A stretch of 64,000 bases of DNA from Sclerurus mexicanus (taxonomy: Eukaryota; Chordata; Aves; Passeriformes; Furnariidae): contig VWZF01002974.1 of assembly GCA_013396755.1 (NCBI GenBank), positions 471,135-535,134 on the forward strand, read 5' to 3'. The translations under genes were made by a program, and so were the position numbers. Below the pieces are notes generated by a model, which was given only the letters and a program-made list of their open reading frames with translations, did no database searches and had not been told where the DNA came from. Positions 48,932 through 60,920 of the stretch are shown piece by piece; the stretch's first letter is position 1, and every line of letters begins with the position of its first letter.

Positions 48932-50068
48932 AAAGGCATCATCTCTGCACCCAGAGAAATGGCTCCACTTTCTGATTAGCCAGATGATTTGTAACATCAT
49001 TTTTTTTCAACCCTCACTGCCTCCTCTCTCCTTCTGTACTCCTATCCTGCTTGTTTTGCCTTCTCATTGGAGCCTCCCCAACCTCATAATTGGACCCTCT
49101 AGGGGTCCACCCCCCACATGACCCTCTAGGCTGGGAAATGGAATTGCTCAACCACTTGTTCATGAAATGGACTGGAGTACAGAGTTTGCACTGTACTTTT
49201 AGAGCCCAAGAACTATTGGAACACCACAGAGAGGCATTGTTTTCCTCCACTTCTGCTACTCCATAGGCTGAAACCCTCAGTGAAGTGAATTATGTGCTGA
49301 ATGACACCTAAGAACCCGTGCTGGATCGGTGCCACATGTGCACACAGGGCATAGGTGCTGCTGCTGGTCAGCTGGACGGCCCCTGGGACCATCTGGCACC
49401 CCCCTCTGGCCTCCTTGTCTCCACCATTATGTTTGCTGACCAGCTGCTTTTGCTCATTGCCCTTGACAAAGCTTCCCAAGCCAGTGTTTCCTTTGCTAGG
49501 AGAGAAGAGAAAAAAAAATGCCACAGCTATTCACCCCCTCCCGATGGCCTTGAGCTTCTGGTGCCCCAAGGGCCCGCCCTGGTTCACAGGTTGCCTTCTG
49601 CTCTCCCACACTGTCCTCACAGTGCCAGGACACCGACTTTAGCATCCCCAGTGCCTTCTTGCTCTCCCCCAGCCACAGGCCCAAGATTATTCCACTCTCA
49701 CAAATTAATGAGTCCATGAGCAATACAAGGAATGACAAAACTTACTGCAGTTTTGCCTGAGGACCCTAAGAGAGTGAGGATACAGGTTGGTCTGAACGTG
49801 CTTGGATCAGAACTTTACCACAGGTGTTACTGTCATTTCAGGCAACTTGAAAACTGCAAATTGGGCCCTCTGTCCCTTAGATTATGCTTTTCATTTTATG
49901 ATCCTCTGGAGGAAAATTAATTTCCCGAGCTGAACTCCTGTCTGCAAATTTAGAGGGACAGAACACAGCCTGCCTGTTTAATTTTAAATGGATTTAAATG
50001 GGGACTTACAATGGAAATGGAGAGAGACACCTAACCAGGGAGGTTTGAAAACGTAGCTCCAATAAAAT
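48932..50068. other. G+C-richer unique DNA with overlapping unrecognised open frames
   Basis: Open frames of 60-133 codons occur on both strands between 49014 and 49738, several without ATG. I tested for CR1 and retroviral-type sequence by eye and saw neither. It could be an old mobile element I cannot identify. No gene is called. Confidence 0.35.
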
Positions 50069-50100
50069 AATGGGAACATCTTCTACCACCATTGTCACAG
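50069..50100 (+). other. Possible first coding exon fragment (ATG plus consensus donor)
   Basis: An ATG at 50070 opens ten codons (M-G-T-S-S-T-T-I-V-T) and runs into ACAG|GTAAGTAT, a full-consensus splice donor at 50101. There is no promoter signature upstream and no obvious downstream partner, so chance is likely. Confidence 0.12.
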
Positions 50101-53100
50101 GTAAGTATGACCCTCGCAATGCTCGGGACTGCTATGGGAGCAATGGTGCACCACTCCTGTTATGCCTTATTTTTTTTATCAACAATGTTCTCCTCCACTT
50201 TGACGTCAGCTTCAAGATTGCTTGCTGTGATGTGCTGCACCTTTCATATTTTCTTTCCAGTCATAATATTGCTTCAGTCGTAACCTCAGCACTTTGAGGA
50301 ATAATTGTCCCTGACAAGGGGGTGAATCACTGGCAGAGAGTTGATAAGCATTACATACAGATGACAGAAGTCAGGACATATCGGATTACTGCTGTGAATA
50401 TAATAAAAGAGAGCCTAAACACTTTGGCAGCTCAAAGACAAGCCATTTCATAACTCTCTAGTGGGGCTATTATCTTCCATTTACTGCCACTGATAACCAG
50501 GTTGCAACTGTCTCCCTAGGATCTAGTTACAATTCACTTAACACTTAGAGGACCAGACATATTGGAGGACACTCAGATGAGGATAATTTCTTAAAGATCA
50601 TTTATTTTTAAATTTTTATCTTCCTTGCTCCCCTCTTTATAGTGCGATAAGAACCTAAATCAGGAAGCTTTGAACTTCTTTCGGGAAAGGAGAGTTCATG
50701 GTCATCTTCCCTTTAATCTTTTACTCCTGAGTTTCTTTTGAAGCCAGTCATTCACATCCAGCTGAATAAGTGACAAGCAGGTTTCCCCCTCTGTTACTCT
50801 TGTATTACATACACCCAGACCTAAAAGCTTGTTCTCATACTGACTCCATTAGGTTTACACGTAGGTGTTAAGTTTTTATTTTTGTAGCCAGGAAGGGGCA
50901 CCTGATCTTGCAAATCAGGGGGTGTTGGTGTGTATCAGTAACAGATAATTCACAGCAGTGCCAATTAGAATCCACATTGATGGGGTCTGGATACAGATGA
51001 TATTTGTAGGCACTGTGTGAGATTTGGTTTCTAAACCTCAGTGCCTAAGATGAGTTTAACACTTTATGCTCGTAGATATAAAAGTTTTCTCTTTTAGGTA
51101 AAGAGATAAAAATTACTTCGCTGTGGCAGAAATCTGGCAAACTACCAGTGAGTCTCCTTCCTATGCAGCACACCACTGGGAAATATTTATAAAGTTTAGG
51201 AGTGAAACACTCTCTGTGTGAAAGAAAACTCTATATTCTGCAGAACTTTCCTCCTGAAGCAATACCATGAGCAGCAAATGTAAGACCTGCTCAGCTTTCA
51301 ACATATGAGGTGTTTTTAGATGCAGGACAAAAGCTGTTTCATCCTTTCTCAGGCTGAAGACTTGCACATATGTCTGTAGATGGGAGCCTTATTTTTTTAA
51401 GTTTGGCCACAGAAATCCATGTATGGATTCTGCTCTGCCAGAGCCCTCTCCACAGCCACTGGGGGCAGAGAATCTTTGCCAGAGATGGATCAGGACGATG
51501 GGAGGGCTTTTGAGAACAAAGTGGTAATGGCAACTCAGAGGTTGCACATTTATAAATGTAGCCCTATATCCCATGTAAAAGTGTTCCCACATTCCCAACA
51601 TGGGAAGTTCTGCAAAGAAACCTCTTGACATGTGCTTGAAGTGCCAGATTTGGTGAAGTAGGGACTAAAACATCCTCCCCCCTCTACTACTTAGACCTTT
51701 ATCCCCCAGTGCAAACTTGATGTCTTAGCTGGCCAAAAATAGATTCTTACTCTTTTATATAAACCACCAAAAATCTATTTGGAGAGAAGTGGTGCCAGGG
51801 TTTCTTAAACTACAAATAATAAGGGATACTTAAAATTGCCTTTTCAGTATGATTTGCATCCCTGCTTGATTTTTCACAGCACAAATCCTCTCGTGGTACA
51901 ATAAAGGACAACAGCAATTAAGGAGGGAAGAAAAAAAGTCCAGTCACCATCAGAGCAGTAATTCCAAGTGGTTTCTCTTCCAGACTTCTGTTTCTTACCA
52001 CTAACTTTCTAGCAGCCGGGGAAAGCCAGTTAAATACCTTTCTGCCCTGCTTTATCCATCTGTAAAATAAGTGTGATCAATCTTACCTGCTCGACCATTT
52101 TGTCACATGGTGCAACCAAGTAATATCTGTAAATTGCTTTAAGATGTTGAGATCAAGGGAATGACGGAAGTGCCAAGTGTTGTTGTTGTTATTGTATTAA
52201 CAATGTTGGCTGTTTTCACTGTTCATATGGTAGCCTGGCTGGAATTGGGCAGGAAGCCCAATAATACCAACAACTAACAAGAAACTAAAATAAAATGTTT
52301 TACTTAATGAGTGCCTCTGTTTAATCAGAAGCCTGTGTAATTATGTCACAGAGGGCTAAGGATCTAATGTTTTCCTAATACATTTGCTTTTAAAGGGACG
52401 ATTAACCCGGCATATTTCAAGATGATAAGCTGCTTCTTTGTTCGGTTCCAGGCTTGGGGTTTTTTTTTTCTGCATTCCCTGGTGAGTCCAGAAAGAACCT
52501 GAGAGTCAGAGGATTTTTCTTAATTGCACAATAACTATCTTGTATGTCTGATGCTGGAGTATTTTCTGAAGACACAGGTTATTAGTCCTGGCTTGGATGG
52601 GTTTGCAAGAGAATTCAGATGCTGAATTTATTCTGGTTTGGCTCCTCTGAGGCATGGCATACATTACAGAAAGCCCTCAGTATTTCTGCCTTAAACAGTC
52701 AATATTCTTAGCAGGAACAAGAAGGAACAAAACTATACCTTACTTTGAAACAAATAAAGCTTGGGTTAAGTAGTAAAGATTGGCTTTGGTTTACTTCTAA
52801 ATGGTATGTTTCCACTCTCATCTGTGCACGTGTCTGTCCAGGTAGTTCTTTTCAAATGTTTTGAAGAGAATAATGAGCAAAAAAGCTCTTTATCTCCTAC
52901 ACACCTCTGTCTTAACAGATCAGTTTGCATTGAGATTCCAAGACAGATATTTATGCTGCATGAAATGGAGGGAATGATTTTGTCACACACATGAGATTCT
53001 CTGGTCCACCTCTCTGTGACTAGATGAGATAAATACATTATGTCCACACCTTAGAGGTGTTTGATCCTTTCTGTTCTTAGAGGTCTGAGCGGAGAAGATC

Positions 53101-54614
53101 CCATGGGCCCTCCAGGGAATTTATCCCAGCGCTTTGCCAGTAAGGGCATTTGCTAATATCCAAGCAGGCTCTTCTGTGTCCAGTTTTGGTTTGCCTTGAT
53201 GAGGATAGAGGACACCTCACTGCCTTCCTCTTTCTCATGCAGGTAACCTCATACATGAACTTTATGTGTTTTTCCTGTGATGACATTTCCTGAGCTGTTC
53301 AAACTCTTTACAACATAGTTTGTGTTCATGTTTAGGTGTGAAAATGGGATACTTTTTTTCATATAATAGAGTGGTCCTACGTATTCCTTGATTGCTGTAA
53401 ATTGCTTTTAAAGGGAAAAAAAATGGAAGCAAAAAAAAAAAAAGTACCCCCTTTTATATCAGCTAAGGGCCACATGGGAATTTGGTAGGAAGGAAAGAGT
53501 TAATAATATTATTATCCGGTCAGCAACTTTGAAAGGCTCTTCCACTTTGAAAACCATTTTCTTAATTATTTTAAGTTAACACTTAAATGCATAGAAAAAA
53601 AATCACGTGTAATCTGAAACCCCAGACATGGGGACAGGACTGGATTGAGATAACATTAAAGATTTTATTGCTGTTACATTATAAATTATTTCTATTATGA
53701 CGGCCCTATGGGTATTACATTCTGTCAGTTCGCTTTCACTGTTACATCACTTAATGTTATTAACACACTTTAGGGTATAACATTACAGTTTTATTGTGGA
53801 AACCTTAAACACTTACATCCAAAGTACTGAATCAAGTTATTATCCTAGCTGACCAGATCTGGTCTATTATCATTTTATCACTCATAAAAACCTGTGATTC
53901 AATTTGATTTAACACTTGAGGAAAAATCATGGCTCATATATGCTTAAACCTAGTTGCAATATTAATACAAAGGAACACATGGATGACTTCATTTTATTAA
54001 AGTTGAGGTAGCCCTGGGAACTGCATTTATGATCTTTATGCCACAGGAGAAATTTGATCTGACCTGTTGCCATTTGTGATTCACTAGTAAACTGATAAGG
54101 TTTTCTTACCAGTATATTGAAGAACTGTGAATATTTTACCTTTCTTACTGAATTCATTATACACTCTGAAGCCATACATTAATCACAGTGCCCCAGCCAA
54201 GGAAAATGGTATCTCTCCCTTTCTTGGAGTCTTACCTTGTAGACTGGAAAAATGTTGCACTTGGGAAGGATGTGTTCCACTGAGTTTGATACTAGAACAA
54301 AATTAGCCCCTTATTTCTGTGTTTCTATGCAAAACAACTTTGTTGTCTTCTATATAGTTCAACAAAGCTCTTTAACACTTGCCCAGTGTTTAGAGGGAGG
54401 GAGAAGAAGTTCCACTGAAGTCGCTGGTTAGCATTGCACAGACACTTGATTATTGGTTTTGGTTTGTTGTCTGAGTTTGCTGGCACTGCCTGAAATATTC
54501 AATATCTTACCTGGGTTATCTGTTGTTTCTTTTGATGAGAAGGCCAAGAGTTGTAAAAAAAGCAAACACCAATTTCTTTTTATTTTTTTCTATTTTTTTT
54601 CTTTCTGTTGCAAG
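50101..54614. other. Unique AT-rich non-coding DNA
   Basis: GTTGTTGTTGTTATTG lies near 52180 and an A run near 53430. The segment 53640-53900 is AT-rich but repeat-free. No RNA gene, CR1 copy or supported exon is seen. Confidence 0.45.
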
Positions 54615-54690
54615 TGTTCTGGAGAAGTCCACTGAAGACATGAAGACAATTATAAAGCGGCTTCCCCTGGTAGAAACCAAATCAGAGTAA
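54615..54690 (+). other. Candidate terminal exon (alternative A)
   Basis: A T-rich tract ends TGTTGCAAG at 54614. After one carried base the frame reads V-L-E-K-S-T-E-D-M-K and ends at TAA (54688-54690), 24 residues. The phase fits the two bases carried out of the segment ending at 43322. The peptide is charged and unrecognised. Confidence 0.17.
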
Positions 54691-54988
54691 TGCTACATCA
54701 CCATGTGAAATAACAAATTAGGTGGAGAGACATTAACTAGTGTCATTCATCAGCCTGAAGTGATACAATTTATTATAGGATAATAATGGCCATAGTTGTA
54801 TAAGTAGTAAAGGTAAAATTACATCATGGCTTGCATTAGCAGTATGAGATTATATCCTGATTAATGCACAATTAACTTGTCATGGGTAGAACACATGTGT
54901 TTGCAGGCGGCCAGATGGGTTACACCATGTCTTATGCTCACATACGTGACATTTATCACTTTGTGCTAACTTTCTCCTTTATCTCCAG

Positions 54989-55070
54989 AAACTGGATGGC
55001 TACATCCACTGAAATCTTTCGACGCCTCACTGCCCTAATGCAGAGCCATCTAAAGTCAGGGTATGACTAA
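54989..55070 (+). other. Candidate terminal exon (alternative B)
   Basis: The acceptor TTTCTCCTTTATCTCCAG ends at 54988 and is stronger than that of alternative A. After one carried base the frame reads N-W-M-A-T-S-T-E-I-F and ends at TAA (55068-55070). It is in phase with the segment ending at 43322. A weak donor (CAGG|GTATGA) at 55061 would remove the stop. No family is recognised. Confidence 0.17.
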
Positions 55071-55801
55071 GAGACCCTTGGAGGTGACCACTGGGAAATC
55101 GTAAACACGTGCACAAATCCTGTTCCTCTCTACACAGCAGGAGCCTCATCCATAATTCCAAGGAGTCATCTCCAAGGTGAGAACAACAACCTTAACTCTC
55201 TTCTGCTGGCAGGCACCAGTCACGTGCACTGCTTTCAGAGGTGTGCATCACAGCTCCTCCTCCCAAGAGAAAGCCCCCAACACTCTAAATCACTGTGGAT
55301 GAAGAATTCCTTTGCTCCTTTTTAATTACAATTTTGCAGGGGAAATAATTAAACTACAGGGACAGGTGAAAAGGATTTTTACTGTTAACTGCAATTAAGG
55401 TGGAGGTGCTTCAGCTTCACCCGAACTCCTCTTCAGATGCAGACCTGGGTTATTTGTCCATGTGCTGACATGCAGTTTGCAGTCCATGCTCTCCCTCCCT
55501 CTGTTGGTTGTTTTTGCTCTTCAATGTCTGTCACTGCACATCTGGGTGTGTGCAAACATGTACAAAGTGGTGGGGTAGTTCAAGGGAAGCGAGAGGCCTC
55601 CAAGTTTTAATCTCTGCTCTGTCACAAACCCAGTGTTTGCCCTCGAGAAGCTCATTTGAATTTCTCTTGCAGGTGTCCCACTCTGAAGTGGTGGGGAGGG
55701 ATATGATGTTGTTGTGCCAACCTACCTCACAGTGGACGTGGTATTCAATTAGCTGTTTGAAGTTATAAATTGCTGAGTGATGATAGAACATAACTTCTTA
55801 A
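55071..55801. other. Unique non-coding DNA, 3' UTR-like only if alternative B is real
   Basis: No repeats. Open frames on both strands at 55508-55791 overlap each other and are unrecognised. Confidence 0.35.
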
Positions 55802-55807
55802 AATAAA
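55802..55807 (+). terminator. Poly(A) signal candidate
   Basis: AATAAA is followed within 15-30 bases by a T-rich stretch and GCACACTTTTT, as expected downstream of a cleavage site. It lies 730 bases after the stop of alternative B. Isolated AATAAA words are common in this AT-rich DNA. Confidence 0.15.
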
Positions 55808-57480
55808 TGGCATCAGATTTTTTTTTTTTGCACACTTTTTAGTACTGAGATCTACCAGAAAGGGTTGGCTGACTTTGATCCTTCCTGTGCTTTGTTTTCA
55901 TGTTTGATGGTACTCCCTGATCCAACACCAAATAACGGTCATTTTCCAGCACTTCCAATTTAGAAGCAAAAGCTCATATAATAAGGGAAAAAATCTAATC
56001 ATTTTGTTGTCTTGACTGTCTTTTCCAGCTGACAATATTGAGTACTTGAATATAGGGCAACCAGCATTTGGGAAATGCAGATTTTGGGTCCCAGTTGTGC
56101 ACATTTTTAGTATTCAAGAGATAAAGGGAACCATACTATGTTTGGACTCGACTGTTAGAATATTTTATATTCTTCAGAATTACTTCTGCTGAATAGAATT
56201 TAATAGAGTATGAATACTGTTTAAAGTCTGCATGGCTATAAAATATCCTGTTTGTTAGCAAATGAATTCCTAGTAAACATCCTTGTATCAAACAGTTCCA
56301 GGACAGACAATGCCGTTCATCATTTCCATCCCTGACATTTTTGATTCTGGGATGATTAGCTAAGATAATTTTAGATTATATTTCTCCAGTCTAGAGTAGG
56401 CATCTGACTGTGTACTGTGTAAGGAGTCTACTTTTGTCATTAGAAATTCACTTTATTATGCCCCGGTCTCCATTTTCAGTATATCCTGAGAGATACCATC
56501 AGATGATGCTACAGAAAACCAGCAAGACTTCATTTACAGAAGTAAAAATGAAAAGTGATATCGGCATCTATTTGAGATTTAAGTCCTGATATAACAAAAT
56601 TCAAATAAGTTTTTTCATTAGCATTAAGTGTCTGTCTGAATGCACACTGGGCCTTAGACTAGCACAGGAGAGACCAGAATCTGGTGTGCTACTTTTGAAA
56701 TATAAGTAAAAACTCATGTATTATTAAAAATAAAATCATTCTCTCTCATTCTTGAGGAGCAGTTTGTGAGTCTCTGGAAGTACTTAAAGATGACAGAAGA
56801 GACTTTCAATTGCACAAGCTGAAATAACCAACTTGCTCTTCACTTTTAAGAGTGAATTTAAGATTCAATGATACATCGATGCTTACATTGGCCATGGGCA
56901 AAGGCAGGAGGAAAACAAATAATTTCCTTTGTTAGCAAACTCACTATCAGAAAGAATTGTTGAGTCTGAAAATGTAAACAGAGTAGACTTGGGGCATGTT
57001 GACAGTTCAGGCAAAATACTTGGAGTTGAAGTAGTTAATTGGCAGGTCTGAAACATTTCCATGGTAAACCATTAAACATAAATGAAAAGAAAAAGAAAAT
57101 CGGTAATTACATTTGAGACAGACGTCCACTTCAAACCAGAAATTGAAAAAAAAATCCCTAAATTCAAAATTAAACTAAAAAGCCCCAGTCATGCCACTCC
57201 TCAGATAATGTTCTGAGGAGAAAAAGAGAAAAAAATGTTCCTTGCATTCCAAACTGATGTTCTTCCAGAATAAAGAAGTTTTATGCAGAACTTTGTCCAA
57301 GCACACAATTGCCTTCTTCGCTGTCGTTCAGAAGACATCACAGCTCAGAGAGAACCAGCATAATCACTGGCTCGCACCTGTGCTCACTCCCAAATTCCCC
57401 TCCGAAGGCTGGAGCCTTCCCAAAACACTCAACAGGTAACTCAAGCACAAATCACTGCTTTACCCCCTGAGCGGTTCCTG
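55808..57480. other. Unique AT-rich non-coding DNA
   Basis: No CR1 copy, RNA gene or supported exon. Confidence 0.5.
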
Positions 57481-58290
57481 CCAGCTCAGTCAGGGGAAGG
57501 CACTCTGTGCAGGAGGCACCAGCTCCGCTCTCTGGGAGGGCTGCGCGCTCACTGCTTCATTTTGCTTTTTGAAATTCCCTCTCAGCCCCCGTTATTGACG
57601 TGTGGGCAGGGAGCCTGTGAGAGCTGAGGGGATCTGACATCCATGACTAAGACAGTTAATGCGCCTCGTCACAAAGCCACCAACACGAGCCAGGTAGCAG
57701 CTCGCCTGTTTGCATTACAGAGCAGAAATTGGAGGGGTTTGGGGCGCATCCTTCAAGCTTCAGGAGCTGCTCTGCAGTGTTTTTGAGCAGAGAGCATGCC
57801 AGGCAAACACAAGAGACTATCCCCCCCCTTTCTCCAGTCCCCATCAGTCCCCAGCCCAGCCTGTAATTTGGCAAGATGAATGAAGTGTTTTCGGAGTGTC
57901 ATCACTTCTGCCTCTGGCAGATTTGCTTCCCCAGTCTGCCTTTCGCCTTTTGGACCTGTCACTCAGCCCTTTGGCAGAGGGGAGGAGGGGGAGGGAGGAG
58001 GAAATCATCTCTTTGCTAATCACCTATCACAAGCAATGAAATCCCGCAGGCTCCGTGCCAGCTAGGTACATTTCAAAGGGAAACGGAGGGGGGCAAAGTG
58101 TCACTCAAGGCAGATATTTATGAAAGATGACAGTTTGCAAATATCTCAATCTTGGACAAGGCTGCTCCAGTGACACAGAGGAGTGTTGCAAAATTGGAAG
58201 AGTCAGCAGCCAACATTTATTTCATCAGGACCTGTCCAATCTTCAGTGATCGCTTGACAGTCTGGGGATTGCTGGCACAAGCCGGCCCCT
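57481..58290. other. G+C-richer flank upstream of the CpG island
   Basis: Base composition shifts upward, with several CpGs and a G-rich purine stretch (about 57975-58000). The segment 58000-58290 is unique and motif-rich. It probably belongs to the same regulatory region as the CpG island. Confidence 0.4.
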
Positions 58291-58294
58291 TTCC

Positions 58295-58355
58295 ATTGGT
58301 CTCTTTCCTTTAGTTTGCATGGATCAGTCTAAAGAGTTGTAATAAATATGTAAAG
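58295..58355 (+). promoter_or_regulatory. Promoter-like pair: CCAAT-type box and TATA-like box
   Basis: ATTGG (58295-58299, a reversed CCAAT box of the NF-Y type) lies about 45 bases upstream of a TATA-like AATAAATATGTAAAG (58341-58355). The CpG island begins about 20 bases further on. The order and spacing fit a plus-strand core promoter with a start near 58375-58385. This is inference from motifs. Confidence 0.35.
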
Positions 58356-58376
58356 GAGGATAAGAGGAGCAGTTTT

Positions 58377-58870
58377 GCGGAGCCGCGTCCTCGACGGGAG
58401 AACCGGCACAAAGCTGCGCTCCCCTTTTCAGCGATGCCAAATAGCAGCCGTGGTAATTACGTCTCTATTGATCTCTCCTGCGTGGGCACAGTGAGACAGA
58501 GGCCCCGCGCTGCTCGTGGGGACCCCCGCGACCCCCGGGCTCTCCCGCTGCCGCAGCGGCAGCGGCTCCTCTGCGGGACCTGTCTCCTGTCGCCCCTCAG
58601 GAGCATGTGTGTGGGAACGATCCAGAAACTCACTCCCACAGCTCCGACTGGGTTGAGGGGATGCACCTGGCCCCTGCCCTCCACCCACACGAGGTAATTA
58701 ATGCCAGCTGCGGGCTCTGGGTGCCGGCCAGGGGGTCCCGGGGCTGCTCGTGACGGGGGTCTGCCCTCTGCGGCCTCGGCCCCCTCAGGGCGCCATCTTG
58801 GGCCACGCAGGCCGGCTCGGACAGAGGAGAGGGATTTTGGTGCACGGAGCGCCTCAGGTAGGGCTGGGGG
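58377..58870. promoter_or_regulatory. CpG island
   Basis: I count 23 CpG in 58377-58600, in a window where CpG is otherwise scarce. The density declines but stays high to about 58870. It includes a GCCGCAGCGGCAGCGGC motif. The donor-like words ACGAG|GTAATT (58692) and CTCAG|GTAGGG (58857) could end first exons. CpG islands of this kind usually mark promoters or CpG-rich developmental enhancers. Confidence 0.6.
58434..58697 (+). other. Short ATG open frame in the CpG island
   Basis: An ATG with G at -3 opens 87 codons (M-P-N-S-S-R-G-N-Y-V...). The frame is Arg/Pro-rich after the first 20 residues. Its stop falls inside the donor-like GTAATT at 58693, so a spliced transcript could read on. It sits 60 bases downstream of the predicted start. 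No family is recognised, and GC-rich DNA gives long frames by chance. Confidence 0.2.
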
Positions 58871-59071
58871 AGCGGGAAGAGGCACCGCAGGGAGGGAGGT
58901 GGGCAGGTAGGAGGAGGGATAGTGAAAAGGAGCTGTGTTTGTGTGCAGAGGAACGGGGACGGAGCTGTGAGAGCAGGGTGAGGCATGTCCCGGCGCTCTT
59001 CCCACGAGCCATCCATCAGGGAAATGCTCCTCCGGGTCACGTTCCAGCAGTGCTTCTCTGCCTTGTTCCAT
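58457..59071 (-). other. GC-driven 204-codon open frame
   Basis: This is the longest open frame in the window, ATG-initiated, and it covers the CpG island on the minus strand. The product is rich in Pro, Arg, Ala and Gly without a domain or signal peptide that I can name. Its composition mirrors the island, so a compositional artefact is the default explanation. Confidence 0.12.
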
Positions 59072-60660
59072 AAGGTCTGTGTGTTAAAGCTCGGAGGAGC
59101 TGGATCTCTGAACGTAGGGTTTGTGCTTCTGCTTCTTAATTGCCCCTGTCATGTCACTTGCCCATGTCACAAACTAATTCAGGGGCCAGTAACACAACAG
59201 TGTTGTCTCCTCCAGGAACCAGAGCCCCGCAGATTGAATTACCCTGCTGTGGGCTGAGAAGCAGCAAACAGTTTCTGAAATGCTGTGTTAGGAAGGTCTA
59301 AAGTAAACACAGTTATTGACAGCAGCAGAGGAACCAATGCAGCTGTCGGCACAAAAACTGGAGTTTCTGAGTGAAGACGTTTCCTTTCTTATAGCTAACA
59401 AAGACTTGTAGATGACGGGTGGAATAGTCCTATCTCAGTGTTCGCTGTTTTCATGGACAAATATAAGGCCTAAAAGGAGAGGCTGATTCAGCTACTTGCT
59501 GTGTGGTGTTTTCTTGCATCTTGTGCACTGAGGGTATGTGTGTGTGACTCATGGGGAGTAACATGGATGGAGGTGGATTATGTTAGCAGAATGCAAAGCT
59601 GCTCTTCTGTTTTAGGGCTTTAGCAATTCAGTGCAAATGGATCTTGAATTCAATTAAAGGCCTTGTTCTTCCTTTCTTTATGCCTCGCATATCTCAGAGT
59701 TCTGCATAATTTAAGCTAAACTGTGGCAAAAAACAGCACCCTTATTTTAGTCTTCAAAAAGTAAGTGTTTTCTCTGAGATCTGTGGAGTTCAGTAAAGAT
59801 GCACATGCGTGGCAAGTGGTAAGATGCAACAGAGCTCCTGATGAGAGAAGCTACCATTGGTTTTGGTCTAAGATATTGCTATATTCTGAGACAACAGATA
59901 ACTCACAGATGCCAGTAGGACTCTCCAGAATTATTAGGGAAAGAAAAAGAAACGCACCAACAATTTTCAAAGTCCAACAATGTGGAGTGGGAGTGTTCAT
60001 CAGAGGTTCTTAGAAGTGCAACTTGCTTTCCATAAACACTCAGCTCAGTGGTGTTTACGGGTGTGCTGAGGCCATACACTTGTGATGTGGACCCTAAGGT
60101 TAATTTTATGCTGGCAGAATGGTAAAAGTTGCAGTTGTCTGCATTGTTTGCTGTGCTAGCCTGTTCAAACTGGTATGGAGAATCCTCCTCCACAAGTCTC
60201 TCCCCTGGCAGCCCCCAGAGAAGCTGATCAGCTGAGTGGGCTAACTGAGATAGAGGTTAGGACCTTCCTTTCACTCTATTGCAAATACCTTTGCCAAAAC
60301 AAATTATTCTTACCCAAGGATTCTTGGGTAAATCTTCCATCACTGGGGAAAAAAAATGAAGTGCTATAAAAGGCTAGTTAATCACTGCATACCCTGCAAG
60401 GAGCAGAAGGCCATTCCAGAGTAATTGGAGTTATGTTCATTATTCTTATTTTCAATTACATTTCAAAATCAAATAACAACTTGCCTTTTAGACAGTTTCA
60501 TGATCTAAATCCCAGTTCTATAATTTTTACTTAGTTCTTACTTACACAAAAATTCTCCTTGATTGTAATGGCCTCTTAGCTCCTTGAAGAAACTTGCTGG
60601 AAGAAAGAAATTAAAAAAGTTTTGGTCTTTGAAACAGCACAGTCCCAAGCTGTCCACACA
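59072..60660. other. Unique AT-rich non-coding DNA
   Basis: No repeat family, RNA gene or supported exon. Frames at 59765-60369 are short and unrecognised. Confidence 0.5.
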
Positions 60661-60920
60661 AATGCACATGTAGTTACTGCACGTCACCTGTCCTGTTATT
60701 TAAATCTATATTAAAATAACTGCTTTTCAGGTGCCATCTTGACACCAATTAAATGCACAGCTGTGCATCTGTTCATGTATAGGGCTCGGTGTGCTGTAAC
60801 TCAGGCCATTGCTGTTACTGCAGAGTAGGCAGAATAATTCTTAATAATTATTAAGCAGTTGATGAAAAAAATTAATGGCTGCTTCTCAACTATGTGAAGC
60901 AGGTGCACAGTGTAGTAGTT
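60661..60920. promoter_or_regulatory. Possible regulatory element with 16-bp palindrome
   Basis: Unique sequence contains E-box words and a perfect palindrome CTTAATAATTATTAAG (60840-60855) made of homeodomain-type TAAT cores. About one perfect 16-bp palindrome is expected by chance in a window of this size, so the call is weak. Confidence 0.2.

Noticed and set aside
49318..49719. 133-codon plus-strand frame in the G+C-richer region
   Set aside because: GTG-initiated, overlaps long frames on the other strand, and shows no retroviral or CR1 motifs on inspection.
56275..56296. Partial resemblance to a miR-30 mature sequence (GTAAACATCCTTG)
   Set aside because: The flanks do not fold into a clear precursor hairpin by eye and the 3' half differs.
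60840..60855. 16-bp perfect palindrome as a dedicated protein-binding site
   Set aside because: About one such palindrome is expected by chance in 64 kb, more in AT-rich DNA.
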